Made by a program: the position numbers and the translations under genes
DNA from: Bacteroidales bacterium
GTDB taxonomy: Bacteria > Bacteroidota > Bacteroidia > Bacteroidales > UBA932
Assembly (NCBI GenBank): GCA_021443625.1
Contig: JABUTP010000074.1
Span: forward strand, 12,774 to 18,301
Length of the DNA stretch: 5,528 nucleotides
Direction of reading: 5' to 3'
Shown here: piece by piece, positions 1 through 5,528 of the stretch
How the letters are laid out: the number at the start of each line of letters is the position of its first letter
Position numbering within the stretch: position 1 is the first letter of the stretch
Notes under the pieces: model-generated
What the model was told of the DNA's origin: nothing
The model's database searches: none
The model's input: the letters and a program-made list of their open reading frames with translations, nothing else

Positions 1-33
1 CAGAGTCAGACAATGTCTTAAAGTCCGTATCAT
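1..33 (-). CDS. Probable start of a fourth operon gene (partial, cut by window edge)
   Basis: An ATG lies 7 nt after the stop codon of the upstream lipoprotein gene and stays open to the window edge, giving MIRTLRHCLTL. Only 11 residues are visible, so no family can be named. The pattern of two arginines and a histidine running into Cys-Leu-Thr-Leu would fit the n-region and early h-region of a signal peptide, as expected for another exported protein of a SusC/SusD operon, but this is inference. The tight spacing matches the 17 and 18 nt gaps between the earlier genes, and no terminator-like hairpin with a T-run follows the previous stop, so transcription probably continues. No Shine-Dalgarno sequence is present; the spacer is TTGAACA. 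The alternative is that this ATG occurs by chance and the real next start lies beyond the window. Confidence 0.45.
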   Translation of the reverse strand, partial: MIRTLRHCLTL

Positions 34-40
34 TGTTCAA

Positions 41-1630
41 TTACATTCCAATCAGTTCAAAGCTCTTCATATAGAGGTCGCTCCAAGGTTGACCGCCTTC
101 ATAAACGCCATAAGCGTTATAAAGAGAATATACAATACCCAAGGAAACATTTCCGGCTTCCTGAACGGTAAAGGACATTGTGGTAACTGACGAAAGGTGC
201 TCCTTAATGTTGCTGGATCCCAAGACTTCACTGCCTGACAATGCGTCCATCCTGGGGATTGTGGTGCCTTTGGCAGCAACTAAGTATCCGGCAAAATCAT
301 CAATACATGAAGTGTGGCCGCACTCAACCTTGTAACCATATTCTCCGGGGAGGAGATTGAACACCTGGTAAATCTTTCCGTTGTCAATTTCACTGCAACC
401 CCATACCGGAGCTGCCCAAAGGCAGAATGCGGGGCCGCCATCGGCATCGGCAGTGATATAGGTTCCTTCCTGAATCCAACCGGTAACCGCCTGGAAACGT
501 CCCGGACCTACGAGAGCGAACCTGTCTGAACCGTCTGTTTCGAAAGGATTTGTACCGTTGACAACCTTAGGCATATCTTCGCCGCAATTTCCGCTGACAG
601 CGATATCGTTGTAGAAGTCAACCTCTGCGATGGCAATGGGCAGAGAAGCGTCTTTCACTTCGGGGAAGGAGATGCGGATATACTTGGCATTTACCGACTC
701 GGCAAATTCATAAGACTGCTTGTAGCAGATGCTCTTGAGTTTGCCTTGCTTTACAAGTTCCCAAGTAGCGTTGTCGTCGCTGTATTCAACCATGTAACGG
801 GTTGCAAAAGTTGTCGATTTGAAGTCGCCTTTCTGAACAAGGGTGAACCCGTCAAAAATCTTCGACCCCTGGAAATCGATTGTGATGGCGGCTCCGCCCT
901 GGGCTTTCCAAACGGTGGAAGCATTGTTGTCCAAAGCCTCAGAACCCTCACCTTCGCAGGCCAGCCAATTCTCCTTGGCGGGAGTCTTCATCTTGGCAAG
1001 GTTGGCATTGCGAGCTTCTGACTTGTACTCGTCAATGAAATCTGCAGTGGGCTTGTAGAGAGAATAGTAATAGTAGTCTTTGGAGAGGTCGATGCCGCTA
1101 ACCGTAACCTGAGTGGTGCTGGGAGCTACGGAAAGAACTTTATTGCTACCGTCCTGACCGACATATTCTATAACCAGCGCCGACTCGTCATCGTTTGCAT
1201 CGCTGAAATACAAATCGACGGAGGTGTCGGATGCGTTCTGGTCTATAAGGTCACGGTTTGCGATGTTGGCTCCGTAATAAGACGCATCATAGATGTCGAT
1301 TATCACGCCCTGAGGGGTTGAAACCTTTCCGTCTGCATTGCTGACCTCCACGCGCAGGATATTCTCACCTGCTGCAAGGTCTTCAACTATCACGCTCTGG
1401 ATTTCGGAAGGGTTGGTTACTTCTCCCTGTGCATATTTTCCTTTGGAGTGGAAAACTTTGTAGGAAACAGCGTCCGAAGGGACAGCGAATTCTACCTTGG
1501 CTCTGTTGATGCCGGGGTATGCCTTCACGTCGGAAACCGGATCGGGAACGGGGATCTCCGCTTCTTTGCAGCCAACCGAAAGGGAGGCGGCTACGGAGAG
1601 TATTAATGTAAAATATGATAAATGTTTCAT
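41..1630 (-). CDS. Surface lipoprotein in SusE/SGBP position: DUF4998-like, discoidin-like and DUF5013-like regions
   Basis: This is a complete 529-residue lipoprotein. Residues 1-20 form a signal peptide (Lys-His n-region, hydrophobic core) ending in lipobox SVGC, with the lipidated cysteine at 21. The next residues, KEAE, resemble the K-(D/E) surface-export signals of Bacteroidota lipoproteins. Residues ~30-215 resemble DUF4998, with a YPGINRAKVEF opening, a YYGANIANRDL segment and the tyrosine-rich DYYYYSLYKP. Residues ~219-342 look like an F5/8 type C (discoidin) fold: EALDNNASTVW, then ITIDFQG, YMVEYSDDNATW, KYIRISF and a closing IAEVDFYN. Residues ~358-529 resemble DUF5013: GKIYQVFNLLPGEY, GYLVAAKGTTIP and VSLGIVYSLYN. 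Domain names are from memory of the families, not a search. Its place directly after SusC/SusD implies an outer-leaflet glycan-binding accessory protein. No catalytic motif is seen, so it is unlikely to be an enzyme. The ATG is chosen because it gives a full signal peptide and lies 18 nt past the SusD stop. Confidence 0.9.
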   Translation of the reverse strand: MKHLSYFTLILSVAASLSVGCKEAEIPVPDPVSDVKAYPGINRAKVEFAVPSDAVSYKVFHSKGKYAQGEVTNPSEIQSVIVEDLAAGENILRVEVSNADGKVSTPQGVIIDIYDASYYGANIANRDLIDQNASDTSVDLYFSDANDDESALVIEYVGQDGSNKVLSVAPSTTQVTVSGIDLSKDYYYYSLYKPTADFIDEYKSEARNANLAKMKTPAKENWLACEGEGSEALDNNASTVWKAQGGAAITIDFQGSKIFDGFTLVQKGDFKSTTFATRYMVEYSDDNATWELVKQGKLKSICYKQSYEFAESVNAKYIRISFPEVKDASLPIAIAEVDFYNDIAVSGNCGEDMPKVVNGTNPFETDGSDRFALVGPGRFQAVTGWIQEGTYITADADGGPAFCLWAAPVWGCSEIDNGKIYQVFNLLPGEYGYKVECGHTSCIDDFAGYLVAAKGTTIPRMDALSGSEVLGSSNIKEHLSSVTTMSFTVQEAGNVSLGIVYSLYNAYGVYEGGQPWSDLYMKSFELIGM

Positions 1631-1648
1631 ATCGATTTGTGTTTAATG
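1631..1648 (-). promoter_or_regulatory. Short A/T-rich translation leader, no Shine-Dalgarno
   Basis: This is the 18-nt gap between the SusD-like stop and the ATG of the third gene. Read on the minus strand it contains TTAAACACAAAT (positions 1646-1635) followed by CGAT and the start codon. No purine-rich Shine-Dalgarno sequence is present, as is usual in Bacteroidota, where A/T-rich upstream sequence supports initiation. It closely matches the leader in front of the SusD-like gene, 10 of 12 bases. There is no room for a promoter or terminator, so the two genes are probably co-transcribed. Confidence 0.5.
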
Positions 1649-3427
1649 TTACCTCCAAGCCTCGGGTTGTGTCATACCGGTCATCTTCTTGGCGTCCTCC
1701 AGAGGAATTGGCATAACCAGATATTTGTCTTCATACGAATAGTAGTCACGGATTTTCTTTCTGGTATATTCGAATTGACCATCGTCGTTTACGGTAATTC
1801 TCATACCGGTCACAAAACGGTTGGTCTCAGAAAGAATCTTCCAGCGGCGCTGGTCGTGGAAACGCCATCCCTCCATACAGAGTTCTACACGGCGTTCGTT
1901 GCGGATGCGGGCCATAAGGAAGTCATAGTTCTGCTGGAAACCGGGAACATCCTGAATCTTGGGTTGCAGGGCACGCTCGCGAATCTTGTTGAGATTCTCC
2001 ATTGCCTTGTCGAGTTCACCCATTTCGCAATATGCTTCTGCCGCATTGAGATAGAACTCTGCAAGACGGAAGAATACCCAGTGGGTTCCGGTCTGGCCGT
2101 AGCCGCCGCCGGGGCCCCAGAAATCGCTTTGGGTATCCTTGCACTGATAGTAACCTGTGCAGGAACGCGTTGTCTCTTGAGAGATCACATCATTGAAACC
2201 ATTGCGGCCGCCGACGAAAGTCTCAATGATGTAAGGCTCAGTACAGTCGCGGGGGACACCATAGTTGCATCCGTTGTAAACGATATTGTTGTAGAAACGG
2301 GCGTCACGGTTTGCATAGGGGTTTCCGCCGGGAGCTTCGCTGTAGCCGAGAGCAGCTGCCTCGGGAGTAACGGTAACTTTGGTACGGGTGTCATCGTTGT
2401 AGGTAACGGGCAGTGCACCGTTGGTCATTTCGAAGCAGTCAACGAGTTCCTGTGTAGGTGACTCACCGCAGTTCCAAACGTGATTGATTTCGGAATAAGG
2501 ATAAGAACCTACATCGACGGCATTGGTGTTGTTGATATGTCCGTTGTCATTGGATGCACGCCAGATGATTTCATCATTCCTGTCAGCAAAGGCACTGCAG
2601 AACAAAGTCTTGTACTGAGACATAGGAACAAGGGCATACTCCGGCATATTTATGATGTCCTGAGCGGCCTGAGCGGCACGTGCCCATTTGCTCCTGTCCC
2701 TCTCGGGGTTGTTGAGCAGAGATGCGTTGTTGAGGAGAACCCTGGCCTTGATGGACCTTGCAACACCTACATCGACGTGGCTGGCGCGACCTGTTGTTTC
2801 CCTGTTGGGCAGGATACCCAATGAGATAACGTCGTCAAGTTCGTTGGCGATGATGGTTGCAATCTCGTCATAAGTGGGACGGGTAAGGTCGTTCCAACCC
2901 ATAAAGGAAGGCTCTATAGGCTCGGTAATCCAAGGCAGAGGACCGTAGAACTCGAGAAGCTGCATATAATACCAGCAACGGAGAACCCTGGCCTCGGCAA
3001 CCCAGTTTGTCTTTTCGGTATCGGTAAGGGCAGTCGATTGGGGGATGTAGAGGATAGCGTTGTTGGCAAGACGGATACCACGCCAGAAGTCGGGCCACAA
3101 TTGCTCTGAAGGAGAAGTCCAGGGCCAGTTGATTACGGGGTTGCTCAAAGACAACTTACCGTTGTGCCACTCATACGCATTGTATGTGGCAGCCCAGAAC
3201 GTGTTGTCGGTAAGGGCATCGAAAGTGCTGTGCACAAAGCTGATCTGGTCCCTGCACTGATATATTTCACCATAGGCAGCATCGAGCAAGCCCTTGCTGC
3301 GGTCGTGGTTGGACAGAATCTTGTCGATGGTGACCTGTCCGTCGGGAGTCTTCTCAAGAATGCTCTCACATCCCACTAAAGAGAAGAGAACCAGGAATGC
3401 ACTCAAAGATGATATAATTCTATTCAT
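1649..3427 (-). CDS. SusD/RagB family outer-membrane nutrient-binding lipoprotein
   Basis: This is a complete 592-residue SusD-like protein, of normal family length. Residues 1-19 are a signal peptide and LVGC is the lipobox, with lipidated Cys20. The N-terminal SusD-like region contains the hallmark EARVLRCWYYMQLLEFYGPLP (about 145-165). Later family signatures are PTQELVDCFEMTNG (324-337), NRDARFYNNIVYNG (373-386), the TPR-like helical segment FRLAEFYLNAAEAYCEMGEL (453-472), IRNERRVELCMEGWRFHDQRRW (508-529) and YLVMPIPLEDA (569-579). Family knowledge: it sits as a lid on the SusC barrel at the cell surface, binds the ligand and opens to deliver it. Trp/Tyr-rich stretches (W78, W87, W101, W103, W111, W115) could supply aromatic ligand contacts. 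The protein has 12 cysteines, four of them at 387, 395, 423 and 429 beside a GPGGGYG loop (438-444). It follows the SusC-like gene by 17 nt. The substrate is unknown. Confidence 0.97.
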   Translation of the reverse strand: MNRIISSLSAFLVLFSLVGCESILEKTPDGQVTIDKILSNHDRSKGLLDAAYGEIYQCRDQISFVHSTFDALTDNTFWAATYNAYEWHNGKLSLSNPVINWPWTSPSEQLWPDFWRGIRLANNAILYIPQSTALTDTEKTNWVAEARVLRCWYYMQLLEFYGPLPWITEPIEPSFMGWNDLTRPTYDEIATIIANELDDVISLGILPNRETTGRASHVDVGVARSIKARVLLNNASLLNNPERDRSKWARAAQAAQDIINMPEYALVPMSQYKTLFCSAFADRNDEIIWRASNDNGHINNTNAVDVGSYPYSEINHVWNCGESPTQELVDCFEMTNGALPVTYNDDTRTKVTVTPEAAALGYSEAPGGNPYANRDARFYNNIVYNGCNYGVPRDCTEPYIIETFVGGRNGFNDVISQETTRSCTGYYQCKDTQSDFWGPGGGYGQTGTHWVFFRLAEFYLNAAEAYCEMGELDKAMENLNKIRERALQPKIQDVPGFQQNYDFLMARIRNERRVELCMEGWRFHDQRRWKILSETNRFVTGMRITVNDDGQFEYTRKKIRDYYSYEDKYLVMPIPLEDAKKMTGMTQPEAWR

Positions 3428-3444
3428 GGTAAATCTATGTTTAA
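3428..3444 (-). promoter_or_regulatory. Short A/T-rich translation leader, no Shine-Dalgarno
   Basis: This is the 17-nt gap between the SusC-like stop and the SusD-like ATG. On the minus strand it reads TTAAACATAGAT (positions 3444-3433), then TTACC and the start codon. It has no Shine-Dalgarno sequence. It shares TTAAACAYARAT with the leader of the next gene at nearly the same distance from the ATG (5 versus 4 nt). It marks tight coupling of the SusC/SusD pair. Whether the motif is functional or only shared A/T-rich composition cannot be told from two copies. Confidence 0.5.
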
Positions 3445-5528
3445 TTAGAATGTAAGGTTAAAGCCTACATTGATGGTCTTGAACACGGGGTAGAGCAAGT
3501 CACTGTTCTGCTCAGGGTCAATGTATTTCTTGTAGTATTTGTCAAATGTGAGAAGGTTGAGTCCGTTTGCATAGATGCGGACACCCTCTGCGGAGATTGC
3601 GTCGGTCCATTTCTTGGGGAGAGTATAACCAATCTCTACGTTCTTGAGGCGGATATAGTCACCATCTGAGAGCCAGAAATCGGAAGCCACCTTGCTGCTT
3701 TCGCTGCCGGGTTCAAGTCTCGGGTAGGTAATCTTCTGACCGGAAGCATATCTCTCTTCAGTCCAGGCCTCTTTGTGCCATTCGTTGAAGTTGTTGGTTT
3801 CGAAGAAACGCTGACCGGTGATGAAGTAGCTGCGTCCGGCCACTCCCTGCCACATCATGGAGAAGTCGAGGCCTTTCCACTGGAAGTTGACACCTGCACC
3901 GAAGTTCCACTCGGGAACCTCAGGGTCGCCGATGGGAACAATATCCCTTTCGTCGATGATACCGTCTCCGTTTTTGTCAACGTATTTCAAGTCTCCGGGC
4001 TTGGGGTTTCCTGCCACTGCCGACTGGTCGTACCAGTTGAGGATGTCCTCTTCCGAGTTGAAGAAACCGGCGGTTTCATAACCGAACTGCTGGCCAAGGC
4101 GGAAGCCTGTACTCCTGAGACGGCAGGCATAATCTTCACTCAACAAAACCTCACTCATATAGAGGACGTTGTTGCGGTTGAAGGCGGCGTTGGCCCTGAT
4201 GTTGATGCTCATATCCTTGCTGAACACCTTGGACCACGAACCTGTGAGCTCGAAACCTTTGTTCTCGATTTCACCGGCATTGACCTTGGGAAGAATACCC
4301 GAAACAGACACACCGCCTGTTCCGAACATACCGGTAGGGATAAGTCCGGTAGAGGGGATGAGAATGTTGTCGCGTTTCTCATAGAATACATCTGCCTCCA
4401 GGCGGAAGTCCTTGAAGAAACTCATTTCCAGACCGACATTGTACTTGTTGGCCTTCTCCCACTCGAGTTCGGTGTTACCAATCTGAGACTCGTAACTTCC
4501 GTTCCAGAGGGTAAGGAATGCGAAACGGCTGCCGTTCATGTTGTCGTTACCAACCTGTCCGTAAGATGCGCGAACCTTGGCGAAGGTAAGAACGGGGGAA
4601 CCTTTGAGGAAGTTCTCTTCGGAAAGAACCCAACCGAGGGAGAAAGAGGGGAAGAATCCCATCTTGTGACCGGGGGCGAACTGCTCCGAACCATTGTAAC
4701 CGAAGTTGACCTCGGCGAGATACTTCTTGTCATAGGCGTAGGTAGCCCTGCCGACCAGACCGACATAGTTGTAAGGAAGCTCGATGTTGATGATCCTCTG
4801 ATAGCGGTTGAACAGGAACAGACCGGTAATGTCGTGCTTGCCGAACTGACGGCCATAGTTGAGGGAAGCATCAATATTGAAAAGGCTGTTGAAACCCGTA
4901 TATTGTGCGTCGCTGAGGGTGGAGTTGGTGTTGGTACCGATAAGCTCATATTTTACGCCGCTGGGAGAATCGGGGTCTGCCACAGCTTCGTAAGCCTGGA
5001 AGGTACGCTGACGAACCTGCTGGTTTGAAGAGTATGCGTCATAAGAGCCGACAACCTTTGCGGAAAGGCCTTCGGTGATGAATTTGAGATCCCATTCAAC
5101 GCCAAGGGTGGTGGTAACCTGAGTATTCTGTGTGTTGCGGAAACCGGTTCTGTTGAGCATACCGTAAGGCACGTTGGAAACGTTACCTCCCTTGAGAGCG
5201 TTGGACAACACTTCACCGTCGGGAGTAACGTCATTGTGGTAGTTGCTCGGGGTGGAAATGAGGTTACCCATAAGCACCGAATAACCGTTGATGTCACTAA
5301 GATATGCAGCCTGGTTGGGAACAATCACAGGGTCGTTCTTCTTCTGCATGTAACCGCATACGTTAAGGAACATCTTGAGCGATTTGTGAATCTGGATGTC
5401 GAAGTTGGACCTGAAGTTAAAACGGTTTGCCTTGGATGTGGGGTCATAATCGTATTCGTTGAACTTCTCTGTCTTGAAGGCACCGTTCTGATGGAGATAA
5501 CCCACTGTGGTGAAATACTTCATCTTCT
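3445..5528 (-). CDS. SusC/RagA family TonB-dependent outer-membrane receptor (N-terminus outside window)
   Basis: This is the C-terminal 693 residues plus two bases of a further codon. The frame is open through the window edge, and the first ATG in view (5523-5521) is internal: KMKYFTTVGYLHQNGAFK is a mid-protein SusC signature. About 300-400 N-terminal residues are missing: signal peptide, carboxypeptidase-like extension, TonB box and plug. Numbering from that ATG, family hallmarks are VGRATYAYDKKYLAEVNFGY (257-276), HKMGFFPSFSLGWVLSEENF (286-305), KVRASYGQVGND (316-327), LEWEKANKYNVGLEMSFF (353-370), the EF-hand-like DKNGDGIIDERD (516-527) followed by IGDPEVPEWNFG (531-542), and FWLSDGDYIRLKNVEIGYTLP (616-636). 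The final NVGFNLTF is a typical aromatic-ended barrel strand for BAM recognition. Family role: a 22-strand barrel that imports the ligand held by SusD into the periplasm, driven by TonB-ExbBD. It is the first gene in view of the operon. No frameshift or internal stop is seen. Confidence 0.97.
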   Translation of the reverse strand, partial: KMKYFTTVGYLHQNGAFKTEKFNEYDYDPTSKANRFNFRSNFDIQIHKSLKMFLNVCGYMQKKNDPVIVPNQAAYLSDINGYSVLMGNLISTPSNYHNDVTPDGEVLSNALKGGNVSNVPYGMLNRTGFRNTQNTQVTTTLGVEWDLKFITEGLSAKVVGSYDAYSSNQQVRQRTFQAYEAVADPDSPSGVKYELIGTNTNSTLSDAQYTGFNSLFNIDASLNYGRQFGKHDITGLFLFNRYQRIINIELPYNYVGLVGRATYAYDKKYLAEVNFGYNGSEQFAPGHKMGFFPSFSLGWVLSEENFLKGSPVLTFAKVRASYGQVGNDNMNGSRFAFLTLWNGSYESQIGNTELEWEKANKYNVGLEMSFFKDFRLEADVFYEKRDNILIPSTGLIPTGMFGTGGVSVSGILPKVNAGEIENKGFELTGSWSKVFSKDMSINIRANAAFNRNNVLYMSEVLLSEDYACRLRSTGFRLGQQFGYETAGFFNSEEDILNWYDQSAVAGNPKPGDLKYVDKNGDGIIDERDIVPIGDPEVPEWNFGAGVNFQWKGLDFSMMWQGVAGRSYFITGQRFFETNNFNEWHKEAWTEERYASGQKITYPRLEPGSESSKVASDFWLSDGDYIRLKNVEIGYTLPKKWTDAISAEGVRIYANGLNLLTFDKYYKKYIDPEQNSDLLYPVFKTINVGFNLTF

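Noticed and set aside
8..18. Imperfect palindrome AGACA-A-TGTCT near the window edge, considered as a terminator or operator
   Set aside because: The arms are only 5 bp around a single base, too tight for a hairpin, with no T-run. It lies inside the probable start of the next coding frame. Chance is the simplest explanation.
1060..1078. TAG/TAA-rich repeat-like stretch (aatagtaatagtagtc)
   Set aside because: It is the reverse complement of four consecutive tyrosine codons plus neighbours (DYYYYS) in the third gene; not a repeat element.
2099..2118. G/C-rich patch gtagccgccgccggggcccc, considered as a structured element or foreign insert
   Set aside because: It is explained by the Gly/Pro/Trp codons of the WGPGGGYG loop in the SusD-like protein, and flanking composition does not shift.
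1622..2461. 279-codon open frame on the plus strand, antisense to the SusD-like gene
   Set aside because: It lies opposite conserved SusD C-terminal motifs, has no family resemblance, and starts inside the coding region of the neighbouring gene without a leader. It is a shadow frame.
4536..4949. 137-codon minus-strand frame overlapping the SusC-like gene in another frame
   Set aside because: Its Ser/Thr/Pro-rich low-complexity translation lies across the most conserved SusC segment in the true frame. There is no sign of an independent gene.
3775..5028. 417-codon open frame on the plus strand, antisense to the SusC-like gene
   Set aside because: The minus strand here carries unmistakable SusC signatures end to end. 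The plus-strand translation has no recognisable domain and a composition rich in Val, Glu, Gly and Thr, typical of a reverse-complement shadow created by codon bias in the real gene.
5521..5523. ATG giving MKYFTTVGYLH as a possible true start of the SusC-like protein
   Set aside because: The frame continues open upstream (a Lys codon precedes it) and the sequence is a mid-protein SusC motif with no signal peptide, so the gene is cut by the window edge, not short.

Overview
The window is a piece of a Bacteroidota (probably Bacteroidales) outer-membrane nutrient-uptake operon, read entirely from the minus strand. The evidence is a SusC/RagA-type TonB-dependent receptor followed by a SusD/RagB-type lipoprotein, a pair essentially confined to this phylum. 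The leaders are A/T-rich and lack a Shine-Dalgarno sequence, and the surface lipoproteins have Bacteroidota-style signal peptides. Base composition is near 50% GC by eye, which suits Alistipes-like or uncultured gut/rumen Bacteroidales better than the A/T-rich Bacteroides. The genus cannot be fixed from this window.

Layout in the direction of transcription (high to low coordinates): (1) 5528-3445, the C-terminal 693 residues of a SusC-like receptor whose signal peptide, N-terminal extension and plug lie outside the window. (2) A 17-nt gap. (3) 3427-1649, a complete 592-residue SusD-like lipoprotein. (4) An 18-nt gap. (5) 1630-41, a complete 529-residue lipoprotein in the SusE/surface-glycan-binding-protein position, with apparent DUF4998-like, discoidin (F5/8 type C)-like and DUF5013-like regions. 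(6) A 7-nt gap. (7) 33-1, a probable start of a fourth gene cut by the window edge. Coding density is nearly complete, and there is no intergenic stretch over 18 nt.

Together the proteins should form a surface capture-and-import machine. The third-gene lipoprotein and the SusD-like lid bind a ligand, most likely a glycan, at the cell surface. The SusC-like barrel then moves it into the periplasm using TonB/ExbBD energy. No glycoside hydrolase, lyase, protease, sulfatase or regulator is in view, so the substrate cannot be assigned. I see no RNA gene, mobile element, CRISPR array, terminator or clear promoter. The region looks like an ordinary polysaccharide-utilization-type locus. The points worth a second look are small: a motif shared by the two intergenic leaders, a possible surface-export signal on the third protein, a cysteine-rich SusD, and the truncated fourth gene.
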